The notes: generated by a model not told the origin, from the sequence alone. A stretch of DNA of 64,000 nt from Streptomyces sp. DH24 (GCF_029813775.1 NZ_JARVKW010000002.1:1-64000), one strand, 5' to 3'; shown: positions 26,094 through 35,039, counted from the first letter of the stretch. Made by a program: numbers and translations.

Positions 26094-26578
26094 GTGCACA
26101 GCAGCGTCTGCTTGGAGTCCGCGACGGCGGAGCCGGACCCGAGTTCACGTCCGGCGCGCCGCTGGGCGGCCGAGAGGAAGGGCATGACGGCCAGGGAGAC
26201 AGCGGCCAGCACGATACCGACCGTGGAGTGCTCCGCCCTCTCGGGGCCGGCCAGCGCCCGGATCGACTCGACCGTGACGTACGCGGCGAGGACGAAGAAG
26301 GAGACGCCTATGATCCGCAGGGTGGTCCTCTCACGGGCCTCGCGGGCGGCGTGGTCGCGGGCGGAGAACTGCCAGGCGACGGCGGCGGCCGAGGAGATCT
26401 CGATGACCGAGTCCAGCCCGAAACCGATCAGCGCGGTGGACGAGGCGAGGGTGCCGGCGGTGAGGGCGACGACGGCCTCGACGACGTTGTAGGCGATCGT
26501 GGCCGTGACCAGCAGGCGTATCCGGCGGGTGAGCGCGTCACGCCGGGCCGGGGACGGCCCGAGGGATGTCGCGGTCAT
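25889..26578 (-). CDS. Short CDF-type metal exporter with Cys-rich tail
   Basis: 229 residues; ATG overlaps the stop of the metal-sensor gene. Cation-diffusion-facilitator helices are visible, with the helix-2 metal site in FGLDSVIE and helix-5-like ADSKQTLLCTYLS. Most CDF proteins are near 300 residues with a cytoplasmic ferredoxin-like domain; here that domain is absent and the chain ends in a tail with seven Cys (GCC...CGCRPGCDCC). Efflux of a soft metal such as Cd(II), Pb(II) or Zn(II) is inferred from the paired CmtR-like sensor. Confidence 0.82.
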   Translation of the reverse strand: MTATSLGPSPARRDALTRRIRLLVTATIAYNVVEAVVALTAGTLASSTALIGFGLDSVIEISSAAAVAWQFSARDHAAREARERTTLRIIGVSFFVLAAYVTVESIRALAGPERAEHSTVGIVLAAVSLAVMPFLSAAQRRAGRELGSGSAVADSKQTLLCTYLSAVLLAGLLANSLFGWSWADPVAALVIAAVAVKEGRDAWQGKGCCAPATPTAAVCGCRPGCDCCS

Positions 26579-26928
26579 CAGCAGCAGTCCTCGGTCGCGG
26601 CGTCCGGGCACCCGCGGTCGGTCTCCACGGCCACCACGGCGGTGCGCAGGTCGTCGAGCGCGTGGCCGAGGCGTTCGTCGGCCAGCTCGTAGCGGGTGCG
26701 CCGACCGTCGGGGACCGCGACGACCAGGCCGCAGTCGCGCAGACAGGCCAGGTGGTTCGACAACCGGGTCCGGGACACGCCGATCCTGTCGGCAAGGTCG
26801 GACGGGTAGGCGGGAGCGTCGCGCAGGGCCAGCAGCAGCTGGCAGCGGATGGGGTCGGCGAGAGCGCGGCCGAAGCGCGCGAGCACCTCGACCTCGGGAG
26901 CGATGGTCAGCACCGTTCGAGAGTACAT
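26578..26928 (-). CDS. cmtR: CmtR-like ArsR metal sensor
   Basis: 116 residues. The winged helix includes SRTRLSNHLACLRDCGLVV. Cys62, Cys66 and Cys107 have exactly the spacing of the Cd/Pb-binding Cys57, Cys61 and Cys102 of Mycobacterium tuberculosis CmtR, and the context VETDRGC matches that protein too. It should repress its operon with the CDF exporter and release DNA on metal binding. An extra CC pair ends the protein. A perfect palindrome just before its start is the probable autoregulatory site. Confidence 0.87.
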   Translation of the reverse strand: MYSRTVLTIAPEVEVLARFGRALADPIRCQLLLALRDAPAYPSDLADRIGVSRTRLSNHLACLRDCGLVVAVPDGRRTRYELADERLGHALDDLRTAVVAVETDRGCPDAATEDCC

Positions 26929-26933
26929 ACGAT

Positions 26934-26945
26934 CCTGAATTCAGG
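26934..26945 (-). promoter_or_regulatory. Palindrome at the cmtR start
   Basis: CCTGAATTCAGG, a perfect 12-bp palindrome 5 bp upstream of the cmtR ATG. One half (CAGGA) doubles as the ribosome site, so repressor binding here could block transcription initiation or elongation directly. Confidence 0.55.
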
Positions 26946-27156
26946 AAAGCGTGGACAGCGGGTCGAGACCGTGCGCGGCGCCGCACGATCCCGACGCCCT
27001 TCGCGGGAGATCCGCGTACCGCATCCACCCACCCGGCCGTCCCGTCGGCCTCTGGCGCGACGGGCCACTCACTGCCGACGGCTGCCGCGGCGAGCACAGA
27101 CGCCTCACGGCCTTCCGGAGCGCCCGTGTGCTGCTGGATCAACTACTGTCGCGAGC

Positions 27157-27804
27157 ATGGTCGAACACGATGCCCTCAGCACCGCCCGCGAGGCCTACGA
27201 CGCCGCTGCCACCACCTATGCGGAGCTGTTCCGCGACTCGCTGCGCGACAGTCCCCTGGACCGCGCGATCCTGGGTGCCTTCGCCGAGGTCGTGCGTGCG
27301 AGCGGGAACGGCCAGGTCGCGGACCTGGGGTGCGGGCCCGGCCACATCACCGCCCACCTGGCCGAGTCGGGGTTGGAGGCGTTCGGTGTCGACGCCTCTC
27401 CCGCGATGATCGAGCTGGCTCGACGGGCCTGTCCTGACCTGCGGTTCGACGTGGGCTCGATGGCCGCGCTGGACATCGCCGACGGCGCGCTGGGCGGCGT
27501 ACTCTCACGCTGGTCCATCATTCACACCCCGCCGCCGCGACTCCCCGTCCTGCTGGCGGAGTTCCATCGTGTGCTGGCACCCGGCGGTCACCTTCTCATC
27601 GGCTTCTCGGCGAGCGATGATGCCGCGCACCCGACGCAGGTCTTCGATCACGCCGTCGCGCCGGCCTATCGGTGGTGGCCCGATCACCTCGCCGCGATGC
27701 TGCGCGAGACCGGGTTGGCCGAGGCCGCCCGGATGGTCCGCGAGCCCCAGCCCACCGACCGGCGGCAGTTCCGGGAGGTTCACCTCCTCGCCCGCAAAGC
27801 CTGA
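27157..27804 (+). CDS. Class I SAM-dependent methyltransferase
   Basis: 215 residues from ATG 27157. SAM-binding motif I is VADLGCGPGH, the acidic end of strand beta-2 is FGVDASP, and the post-motif LAPGGHLLIGF is conserved. These are typical of small-molecule methyltransferases of the UbiE/type-11 group. It is transcribed away from the metal operon with no obvious partner; substrate unknown. Confidence 0.83.
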   Translation: MVEHDALSTAREAYDAAATTYAELFRDSLRDSPLDRAILGAFAEVVRASGNGQVADLGCGPGHITAHLAESGLEAFGVDASPAMIELARRACPDLRFDVGSMAALDIADGALGGVLSRWSIIHTPPPRLPVLLAEFHRVLAPGGHLLIGFSASDDAAHPTQVFDHAVAPAYRWWPDHLAAMLRETGLAEAARMVREPQPTDRRQFREVHLLARKA

Positions 27805-27882
27805 CGGAGGCCGCCCGGCCGGACGCGAGCCGGACGCCGCGGAAAGCGTCGGGAAGCGGACGGCTCGGCGGCCGCGCAGCAC

Positions 27883-28749
27883 CTAAGGCCTGTCCGACGG
27901 AGTGGCCAGGCGGTCTGCCGTGACCAGCCACGACGTGCTGCGCAGCCGGACCGTGCCGTCCTGCCCCTCGTGATCGCGCAGTTGGTCCGTCAGGGTGCGG
28001 CGGGCACGCTCCCGTGTCGCCGCGTCGACCTGTTCCATCAGGTGCCGGCCAGGGCCCGTTGCCAGCAGGAACTCCGCCGCGTCCTCGGCTCCCCGCCCCC
28101 AGACCCCGTACGCCTGCGCCCGGCCGACGGTGATGTCGGTGAAGCCGGCCGCGGTGAGGACGTCGTGGATGCGGTCCCGGGTGGCCAGGGAGAACATGCC
28201 GGGCGTCCCCGGCCTGCCGAAGTCGCCGAGCGGCAGGATGTCACGCAGTGACGCCATCGCCGTCACCCAGCCGTTGAGCATGGCGTCGGCCGGGCAGACG
28301 AACGCCAGGCGTCCGCCGGGTCGCAGCGCCCGACCGATGTTGCCGAACGCCGCCACGGGATCGGTGAAGAACATCACCCCGTAGCGGCTGATCGCCGCGT
28401 CGAACGTGCCCGGCTCGAAGGCGTACACCTGCGCGTCGCCTCGTGTGAAGGAGACGTTGGCGATGCCCTCCTCCTCCGCGCGGGCCCGCGCCTGAGCCAG
28501 CATCGGGCCGGACAGGTCGAGGCCCACCGCGCTCCCCCGGGGCGCACGGAGCGCGGCGAGCCGCGTGGTCTGCCCGGAGCCGCAGCCGAGGTCGAGGGTC
28601 CGGTGGGTCCCGGTGATCGCGGCGGCTTCGAGCAGCGGCTCGTTGAAGCCCTCGTTCACGGCGTTCCAGCGGTCCTGGTGGCGCGCCCAGTGGGCGCCCT
28701 CCGGGCCGTTCCACGCCTTTTCCTGCTCGGTGTTGACGACGTCCGGCAC
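27883..28749 (-). CDS. Class I SAM-dependent methyltransferase, TetR-linked
   Basis: 288 residues from GTG 28749, chosen because GGAGG lies five bases upstream; longer in-frame starts would cover the operator region. Motif I is TLDLGCGSGQ, then VGLDLSGPM and LRPGGRLAFVCP. Divergent from a TetR regulator with two matched operator palindromes between them, so the methyltransferase is the probable target of that repressor. Confidence 0.84.
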   Translation of the reverse strand: MPDVVNTEQEKAWNGPEGAHWARHQDRWNAVNEGFNEPLLEAAAITGTHRTLDLGCGSGQTTRLAALRAPRGSAVGLDLSGPMLAQARARAEEEGIANVSFTRGDAQVYAFEPGTFDAAISRYGVMFFTDPVAAFGNIGRALRPGGRLAFVCPADAMLNGWVTAMASLRDILPLGDFGRPGTPGMFSLATRDRIHDVLTAAGFTDITVGRAQAYGVWGRGAEDAAEFLLATGPGRHLMEQVDAATRERARRTLTDQLRDHEGQDGTVRLRSTSWLVTADRLATPSDRP

Positions 28750-28778
28750 GGGTGCCTCCTGCTTGGGACAACGGAGAA

Positions 28779-28815
28779 TGGGCGTGCGCCCAAACTGTAT
28801 GGGCATGCGCCCATA
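28779..28815. promoter_or_regulatory. Twin TetR-type operators
   Basis: Two related palindromes, TGGGCGTGCGCCCA (28779-28792) and TATGGGCATGCGCCCATA (28798-28815), with centres 21 bp apart, about two helical turns. They lie between the divergent methyltransferase and TetR genes. Side-by-side binding of two dimers on one DNA face is expected. Confidence 0.7.
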
Positions 28816-28887
28816 CTGGCAATCCCCGCTACCATCCGAGGAGTTCGCCCCCCTGCGGGCGATGGCGGCAGGACGGAAGAGAGGCAC

Positions 28888-29472
28888 ATGTCACCGCGCG
28901 GAGTAGCGACGCCGGACGTGCGCGAGCGGCTGTTCTCGGCTGCCGAGCGCGTCGTGGAAAGGGACGGTCCCGGCGCACTCACCAGCCGTTCCGTCACCAC
29001 CGAGGCGGGCTGCGCCAAAGGGCTGCTGCACGCGCACTTCGCGGGGTTCGACGAGTTCGTGGCCGAGCTCTGCCTCGACCGGTTCGCGCGGACGGCGGCG
29101 AAGGCGGAGGCGCTGCCGGGGCTCGCCGGGCAGGGCACGGTGGCGCGGAATCTCGACGCCGTCGTCCTCGCGCTGTTCGCCTCCGGCGGCCCCGCCCTGT
29201 CAGGCCTGGCCATGGCTCGTCCTGCCGCCGCGTCGCGCGTCCGCACGGCCCTGGCAGGCGGGGCACCGGGCTTCACGGCGATCCAGGAGTCCATCACCGG
29301 CTACCTGGAGGCGGAACAAGAGCTCGGCAGGGTGGCGCGGACCGTGGATCCGCGCAGCGTGGCTCTGGCGATCGTCGGCACCGCCCACCACCTCCTGCTG
29401 ACCAGTTGGCCCGGCACCCCTGACCCACGGCCCGCCATGACGCGCCTGGTGGCGGCGTTGGTGGACGGCTAG
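28888..29472 (+). CDS. TetR-family repressor
   Basis: 194 residues from ATG 28888 (GGAAGAGAGG upstream). The N-terminal helix-turn-helix region VRERLFSAAERVVERDGPGALTSRSV continues into the recognition helix AGCAKGLLHAHF. The ligand-binding C-terminal part is unassigned. Twin palindromes upstream suggest autoregulation together with control of the divergent methyltransferase. Confidence 0.87.
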   Translation: MSPRGVATPDVRERLFSAAERVVERDGPGALTSRSVTTEAGCAKGLLHAHFAGFDEFVAELCLDRFARTAAKAEALPGLAGQGTVARNLDAVVLALFASGGPALSGLAMARPAAASRVRTALAGGAPGFTAIQESITGYLEAEQELGRVARTVDPRSVALAIVGTAHHLLLTSWPGTPDPRPAMTRLVAALVDG

Positions 29473-29544
29473 GTTCTCCCTCTTCGGTCAGCGCCGTGTC
29501 CGGATGAGGACGGCGGCACGGTGTCGCGGCGGGCGCGCGCGAAA

Positions 29545-29591
29545 CGGACGTACGGCCTTCGCACGGGTGTCGCGCGAAGGCCGTACGTCCG
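29545..29591. terminator. Very strong bidirectional hairpin
   Basis: Perfect 18-bp arms (29545-29562 and 29574-29591) with an 11-base loop, between the tetR gene and the leftward gene fragment ending at 29593. Confidence 0.85.
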
Positions 29592-29592
29592 G

Positions 29593-29755
29593 TCAGCAGG
29601 GCAGGATGTTCCGCACCGGTGCCCAGTCCACGTTGGTGGTCTGGGCGCTGCGGGCGGCGGGCATCGACCAGGTCGACCCGTTCGTGAAGGTCAGGAACGG
29701 GCGAGTGCCCGCGGTCTGGTTGTTGTCCCACGAGCCCACGGTGAACCAGGGAATG
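29593..29755 (-). pseudogene. C-terminal fragment of a secreted-type protein
   Basis: Read leftward, the last 50 or so residues before the stop at 29593 look genuinely coding (WFTVGSWDNNQTAGTRP, then TNGSTWSMPAARS and VDWAPVRNILPC), with the Asn/Thr/Trp-rich character of exported actinomycete enzymes. Upstream of about 29755 the frame turns into nonsense because the opposite strand is coding. The N-terminal part is gone. Family not recognised. A short protein could start at an ATG at 29838. Confidence 0.45.
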
Positions 29756-29893
29756 GGGCGCGCCCAGCCGTTCGACGGCGTGGCCACCGCGTGCGTCTTC
29801 GCCTGGGAGGAACGGGCGCGGGAGTCGTCGGCGTTCATGCTGGAACGCATCCGCAAGGAGCTGACGGCCTGGCCGGACCGTCCCGCGCTCCCC
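29755..29893 (+). pseudogene. Fragment of a rightward gene, family unknown
   Basis: The frame reads RAQPFDGVATACVFAWEER, then ESSAFMLERIRKELTAWPDR, with coding-like composition and helical character, but has no start. It runs into Arg/Pro-rich sequence with no stop near the terminator-like hairpin at 29893. I infer a 5'-truncated gene that has also lost its stop codon. Confidence 0.35.
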
Positions 29894-29929
29894 GAGGGGC
29901 CCGCTCCCGCCACGAGGGCGGGCCCCTCG
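29893..29929. terminator. Hairpin after the gene fragment
   Basis: 12-bp arms CGAGGGGCCCGC (29893-29904) and GCGGGCCCCTCG (29918-29929) with a 13-base loop. Confidence 0.6.
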
Positions 29930-30401
29930 CGCACCGCACCGGCGCTGTGGAGGTCACCCGGGCGGGTAGCCGGTCAGTACGGAGCACGCACGTCTTCCTC
30001 GTCGTACCTGCGGGCCCGCCGAGGGACGGGCCCCCCGACCACGACTCGGAGGTCGACCGGCCGGGCCGGCTGCTCGGCGCGCTCGGCTGCCCGTCCGTGA
30101 ACCCGGCCCGGCCCGGCGTCAACGGGCTCCTAGGTGTGGAGATCGCCGCCCGGAGCGTCCGCCCGCACGGCGCACTCCGTCGCCGCCTCCGCAGTGCTCC
30201 GCCGCGGGTCGTCCGTTCCTGGCACGCGATCGGCCTAGAGAAGCCCTCCCATCAGGTACGGCGCGGCCGGGGGAAGCAATGATGGAACGGGCAGACGCAC
30301 TCGCCCGGCGCACGCGCCGCACCGCACCGCAGGACCGAGGGCCGATGCATGTCTCCTCAGGTCTCACAAGGTCCCCTCATCCTCCTCACGGAGTGCGCAC
30401 C
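29930..30401. other. Intergenic stretch before the photolyase gene
   Basis: About 470 bp in which no reading frame has a convincing start, ribosome site or recognisable domain. Together with the preceding fragments it looks like decayed sequence. Confidence 0.4.
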
Positions 30402-31781
30402 ATGAACGTTTCGGTCGTCCTGTTCACCGCGGACCTGCGGCTGCACGACCATCCGCCGCTGCTGGCCGGCTGCGGCGGCGACGGCACCGGACAGGTGGTG
30501 CCGCTGTTCGTGCGGGACCGGGCCGTGGACGCCGCGGGGTTCGCCGTTCCCAACCGGCTGGCGTTCCTCGCCGACTGCCTGCGGGACCTGGACGCGGGAC
30601 TGCGCGAGCGCGGGGGGCGCCTCGTCGTCCGCTCCGGTGACCTCGTCGAGCAGGTGTGCCGGGTGGTGACCGAGGCGGACGCCGCCGAGGTGCACATGGC
30701 GTCCGGGGTCGGTGCCTACGCCCACCACCGCGAACAAGGACTGCGGCGGGCCCTCGAAGCGCTGGGGCGCCGACTCCACGTCCACGACACGGTGACCACT
30801 GTGGTGCCGCCGGGTGGCGTGACACCGGCGTCGTCCGACCACTTCGCCGTCTTCACGCCGTACTTCCGGCAGTGGTCCGGACAGCCGCTGCGCGGTGTCC
30901 TCGGCGCACCGCGCGCGGTACGGGTCCCGGACGGCGTGGCGTCCGAGCCGCTGCCCTCGCGCGCCGGCCTGTCGGGCCTGTCGGAAGGGCTGGCCCGGGG
31001 TGGCGAGACCGCGGGTCGCGAGCGCCTGGCGGCGTGGCTGCGCAGCGGGCTCGCCGCGTACGAGGACCGGCACGACGACCTGGCCGGTGACGCCACCTCC
31101 CGTCTCTCGCCCCATCTGCACTTCGGCACGCTGTCCCCCGTCGAGGTCGTGCACCGGGTGCGCGCAGCGGGAGGTCCGGGCGCCGAGGCGTTCGTACGGC
31201 AGGTGGCCTGGCGCGACTTCCACCGGCAGGTTCTCGCGGCCCGGCCGGACGCCGCCCGCTCCGACTACCGCACCCGGCACGACCACTGGCGCTCGCCGCA
31301 GGAGGCCGAGGCGGACGTGGCCGCCTGGAAGGCGGGCCTGACCGGCTATCCGGTGATCGACGCGGCGATGCGCCAGCTGCGCCACGAGGGCTGGATGCAC
31401 AACCGCGCCCGCCTGCTGACCGCCGGTTTCCTGACCAAGACCCTTTACGTCGACTGGCGCGTCGGCGCCCGTCACTTCCTCGATCTCCTGGTCGACGGCG
31501 ACCTCGCCAACAACCAGCTCAACTGGCAGTGGGTCGCGGGGACCGGCACCGACACACGTCCCAACCGGGTCCTCAACCCCGTCCGCCAGGCCAAGCGGTA
31601 CGACCTCGACGGCGCCTACGTCCGGCGCTGGGTGCCCGAGCTCGCCGGTCTGCCGGGCCCGGCGGTGCACGAGCCGTGGCAGCCGGCGGGCCTGGACCGC
31701 GCGGCGGTCGACTACCCCGACCCGATCGTCGACCTGGCGGCCGGCCTGGCCCGCTTCCGCGAGGCCCGCGCGCGCGGATGA
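30402..31781 (+). CDS. phr: Deoxyribodipyrimidine photolyase
   Basis: 459 residues from ATG 30402, where the Rossmann start MNVSVVLFTADLRLHDHP begins; the upstream in-frame extension is not photolyase-like. The C-terminal FAD domain carries GYPVIDAAMRQL, EGWMHNRAR, LYVDWRVGARHFLD and the signature NNQLNWQWVAGTGTD near the end. It is a class I CPD photolyase that repairs UV pyrimidine dimers with blue light and reduced FAD. Single gene, no adjacent carotenoid or MerR gene. Confidence 0.92.
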   Translation: MNVSVVLFTADLRLHDHPPLLAGCGGDGTGQVVPLFVRDRAVDAAGFAVPNRLAFLADCLRDLDAGLRERGGRLVVRSGDLVEQVCRVVTEADAAEVHMASGVGAYAHHREQGLRRALEALGRRLHVHDTVTTVVPPGGVTPASSDHFAVFTPYFRQWSGQPLRGVLGAPRAVRVPDGVASEPLPSRAGLSGLSEGLARGGETAGRERLAAWLRSGLAAYEDRHDDLAGDATSRLSPHLHFGTLSPVEVVHRVRAAGGPGAEAFVRQVAWRDFHRQVLAARPDAARSDYRTRHDHWRSPQEAEADVAAWKAGLTGYPVIDAAMRQLRHEGWMHNRARLLTAGFLTKTLYVDWRVGARHFLDLLVDGDLANNQLNWQWVAGTGTDTRPNRVLNPVRQAKRYDLDGAYVRRWVPELAGLPGPAVHEPWQPAGLDRAAVDYPDPIVDLAAGLARFREARARG

Positions 31782-31783
31782 CG

Positions 31784-31831
31784 GAACGGCAGAACGGCAG
31801 AACAGCAGAACGGCGGAACGGCGGAACGGCG
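31784..31831. repeat. Octanucleotide array, (GAACGGCR)x6
   Basis: Six 8-bp units (three ending in A, one of these with an internal A, and three ending in G) directly after the photolyase stop codon. Confidence 0.88.
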
Positions 31832-31971
31832 GATTCGGCTGGTGGGAAGCCGGCGGGGGAACGAGCCCGGGAGACCGGCGACGGACGGAGACGCCCCCGC
31901 ACCGTCGTAGATCATTTACCGGGCGGCCCTTAACCTGCTGAACACCGGCCCGCCCAGACGAAGGACTCACC

Positions 31972-34518
31972 GTGGCAGCGAAGGTACTCAGGCCGCACCA
32001 GCGGGAAGCCGTGGACGCGGTGGTCCGTGCCCTGGAGGTCCCCGCCGGCGGGACGGTGCCCGAGCACGGACTGCGCACCCAGGTGATCATGGCGACCGGA
32101 ACCGGGAAGACCCTGGTCGCCACCCGGAGCGCGGAGGAGCTTCACGCGGGCCGGGTGCTGGTGCTCGTCCCCTCGCTGGACCTCCTCGCGCAGACCGAGG
32201 CCGCATGGCGCGAGGGAGGCCGCACGGGTCCGGTGATCGGCGTCTCGTCCCTGCGCGGGGCGGAGGCCTCCTTTCCGAACACCACGGACGTGGACGAGCT
32301 GGTCTCCTGGGTGCGCCCGTTCGACAAGGTCACCGTGTTCGCCACCTACGCCTCCCTGGGGCTGGGCACCCTGGAGCGCGCGCACCGGGCCGGCCTGCCG
32401 GGCTGGGACCTGATCGTGGTGGACGAGGCGCACCGGACGTCCGGCCGGATCGGGAAGCCCTGGGCGGTGGTCCACGACAACACGCGGATTCCGGCCCTGC
32501 GCCGCCTGTACATGACCGCCACGCCGCGGCTGTGGCAGTTGGACGAGGGCGACGGGCAGCAGGGCGCGCCGGGTGAGCTGGTCGCCTCCATGGAGGACGA
32601 CGCGGACGGGCCGTTCGGCGCCCGGTGCTACACGCTGACGCTGTCGGAGGCCATCGACCGGGGGATCTGCGCGCCGTATCAGGTGGTGTGCGTGGATGTC
32701 ACGGACACGGAGTTCCAGGCCGCCGTGCTGCTCGGTGTGGAGGGGCGGTCGGACGAGGTGCGCGGGGCACGGCTTGCCGCGCTGCAGACGGCACTGGTGA
32801 AGGCGTCGGCCGAGGAAGGGCTGAGGCGCACGCTGGTCTTTCACCATCAGGTACGGGAGGCCGAGGCGTTCGCGGCCGGCCTCCCGGCTGTCGCGGAGGG
32901 GCTGCACGCCGCGGACCCGGAGGCGTATCCGGGGGTGGTCTGGGCGGACTGGCTGTGCGGGGAGCACCGCCCGCAGCACCGGCGGCACGTCCTGGCACGG
33001 TTCGCCGACGGGACCGCGGCGGACGGCACCCCCGTGGACAAGAGCTTCCTGGGGTCGGTGAGGGTCCTCGGCGAGGGCGTCGACACGAAGAACTGCGACT
33101 CCGTGTACTGGGCCGACGTGCGCGGCTCCATGCCCGACCTCGTCCAGGCCGTCGGCCGTGCCCTGCGGATGCGGCCCGGCGAGGGCAAGGTCGCGTCCCT
33201 GGTCGTGCCGGTGCTGCTCGGGCCCGGAGAGACGCCCGACAGCATGCTCACCTCCCGGGCGTACGCGGGGCTCGCGAAGCTTCTGGAGGCGCTCCGGGCG
33301 CACGACGCCCGCATCGTGGAACAGCTCGCCGAGCCGCAGGCGCCCAGCCGCTCCTCCCGGGGCCGCGAAGCGGGTGGTGAGGGCGAAGCCGGTGGGGCCG
33401 TGGGTGGCGTGAGCGGCCCGGCCCGGGCGCTGCTGAAGTTCTCCACGCCGCGCGACCCCGCGCACCTGGCGGCGTTCATCAACCTGCGCGTGCTCGACCC
33501 CGAGCACCAGCACTGGCGGCGCGGCGTCGAAGCCGCCGTCGTCTACACCCGTACGTACGGCGATCTGCGGGTGCCGTTCACGTACCGCGTCCCGCAGGGT
33601 GAGGAGGCGGGGGCGGAGGGGTGGCCGGCCCCGCTCGCGGGCTTCCCGCTCGGCCAGTGGATCGCCGACGCCCGCCGCTTCCACGCCCGTGGCACGCTGG
33701 CCGGGGACCGCGTCGCGCAGCTGGAGAAGCTGGGCATGGTCTGGTCGCACCACGACGTCTCCTGGGAGGAGGGCCTCACGGCGGCGCGCGGGTGGGCCGC
33801 CGAGCACGGGCACCTCCTGGCCCCGCTCGACGCCACGTTCCAGGGACACAGGATCGGCATCTGGCTGAAGAACCAGCGGGCCGCCGCCAGGAGGGCGCGG
33901 GAGATCGAGCAGCGTCGCGCCGAAGGGCTGCCCGTCGGGTCGCGGACCGGGGCGCTGTCGCAGGAGCGGCGTGAGCAGCTGGAGGACATCGACCCCGCCT
34001 GGTGCCCGGCCTGGCCCGTGGAATGGCAGCGCGCCTTCCACCTCACCCGCCTGCACCTGGAAGAGGGCGGGACGCTGCCCACGGTGCCGGGCGGGACGGT
34101 ACGCCAGGGTGAGGACCTCGGGCGGTGGGTGCGGGCGCAGCGGCTCGGCTTCGACAGGCTGAGCGGCGTGCAGCAGTGGATGCTGGAGCACGTGCTCGGC
34201 ATCGGGCCCGCCGACGAGGACGAGAAGCCACGCCCGCGCCGCACCCAGGACGACCGGTGGGCCCTCAACCTGGCCGCCGCCCGGCAGTTCCACGCACGCG
34301 AGGGACATCTGCAGGTTCCCAGGAAACACGTGGAGACCGTCGTGACCGGCGAGGGTGAGGAGCGGGACGTCAAACTCGGCGCCTGGATCAGCAACCAGCG
34401 CACCCGGGCCGCGTCGCTGCCCCCGCAACGCGCACGACAACTCACCGCTCTCGGCATGCGCTGGGCCTCGCCCCCCGAAACCGGCGATCCGCAAGGTCTT
34501 CGAACCGGCCGCCCGTAG
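31972..34518 (+). CDS. DEAD/DEAH helicase with helicase-associated repeats
   Basis: 848 residues from GTG 31972 (AAGGAC upstream). The SF2 helicase core has Walker A ATGTGKT at 41-47, DEAH box VVDEAHRT near 150, YMTATPR, and the helicase C-terminal domain with QAVGRALRMRPGEGK. After about residue 490 come several helicase-associated (HA) domains, seen as repeated WIADARRFHARG-, IWLKNQRAAARR-, RWVRAQRLGFDR- and WISNQRTRAASL-type units. Such large actinomycete helicases are of unknown role and are often mobile or polymorphic between strains. Confidence 0.88.
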   Translation: MAAKVLRPHQREAVDAVVRALEVPAGGTVPEHGLRTQVIMATGTGKTLVATRSAEELHAGRVLVLVPSLDLLAQTEAAWREGGRTGPVIGVSSLRGAEASFPNTTDVDELVSWVRPFDKVTVFATYASLGLGTLERAHRAGLPGWDLIVVDEAHRTSGRIGKPWAVVHDNTRIPALRRLYMTATPRLWQLDEGDGQQGAPGELVASMEDDADGPFGARCYTLTLSEAIDRGICAPYQVVCVDVTDTEFQAAVLLGVEGRSDEVRGARLAALQTALVKASAEEGLRRTLVFHHQVREAEAFAAGLPAVAEGLHAADPEAYPGVVWADWLCGEHRPQHRRHVLARFADGTAADGTPVDKSFLGSVRVLGEGVDTKNCDSVYWADVRGSMPDLVQAVGRALRMRPGEGKVASLVVPVLLGPGETPDSMLTSRAYAGLAKLLEALRAHDARIVEQLAEPQAPSRSSRGREAGGEGEAGGAVGGVSGPARALLKFSTPRDPAHLAAFINLRVLDPEHQHWRRGVEAAVVYTRTYGDLRVPFTYRVPQGEEAGAEGWPAPLAGFPLGQWIADARRFHARGTLAGDRVAQLEKLGMVWSHHDVSWEEGLTAARGWAAEHGHLLAPLDATFQGHRIGIWLKNQRAAARRAREIEQRRAEGLPVGSRTGALSQERREQLEDIDPAWCPAWPVEWQRAFHLTRLHLEEGGTLPTVPGGTVRQGEDLGRWVRAQRLGFDRLSGVQQWMLEHVLGIGPADEDEKPRPRRTQDDRWALNLAAARQFHAREGHLQVPRKHVETVVTGEGEERDVKLGAWISNQRTRAASLPPQRARQLTALGMRWASPPETGDPQGLRTGRP

Positions 34519-34716
34519 CGCCACGAGGGGACATGCCCGGCGGGCGCAACGGCACGGCGGCGTACCGGGAGGGCGCGGGACGCTATCGGTGACCGGGGCC
34601 GTCTCCCCTCCGAGGGCACGTGGTGCGACGCCCGGAGCGCGCACGGCGCCGCCCGGTACGGTTCCTCCGGGCGGCGCCCGCTGGTCAGGTGTGCCGGGCC
34701 CGGGCGCCCGGCGTGT

Positions 34717-35001
34717 TCAGCAGAACCAGCCGTTCTGCACCCAGCCCCGGCGGTTGATGTCTCCGTAGGCGAAGCCGTAGACCCAGTCTCCGCCGGCCTG
34801 TTCGACCAGGAAGGTCTGTCCTCGGTGCAGGGTGCCCATCCACGCCCCGTGGGGTGCGGAGACGCGGACGAAGAGGTCCTGGGCACAGACGGTTTCGCGT
34901 TCGCCCACGGTGCCGTCGGCGGCGCCGGCGGGGCCGGTGGCCACGGCGGTCAGCGCGGCGACGGCCACGGCGAGGGTGGCGAGCCTGCTCTTGCGGATCA
35001 C
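34717..35001 (-). CDS. Small secreted SH3-like protein A
   Basis: 94 residues from GTG 35001, where KSRLATLAVAVAALTAVATG gives a clear signal peptide. The mature part of about 66 residues (VCAQDLFVRVSAP, MGTLHRGQTF, GWVQNGWFC) has the pattern of a bacterial SH3-like barrel and two Cys that may pair. It follows a similar small secreted gene by 38 bp. Possibly cell-wall binding; no family proven. Confidence 0.7.
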   Translation of the reverse strand: MIRKSRLATLAVAVAALTAVATGPAGAADGTVGERETVCAQDLFVRVSAPHGAWMGTLHRGQTFLVEQAGGDWVYGFAYGDINRRGWVQNGWFC

Positions 35002-35039
35002 GGGGTGTTCCCTTCCGTCGTCGAGTCGTTGGTCGTCGG

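Noticed and set aside
11841..31831. CRISPR arrays
   Set aside because: The tandem arrays have 7-21 bp units without spacers, and no cas genes are present.
31930..34644. Minus-strand frame of about 900 codons opposite the helicase
   Set aside because: Antisense shadow; the plus strand has full helicase motifs, and the minus frame has no domain or ribosome site.
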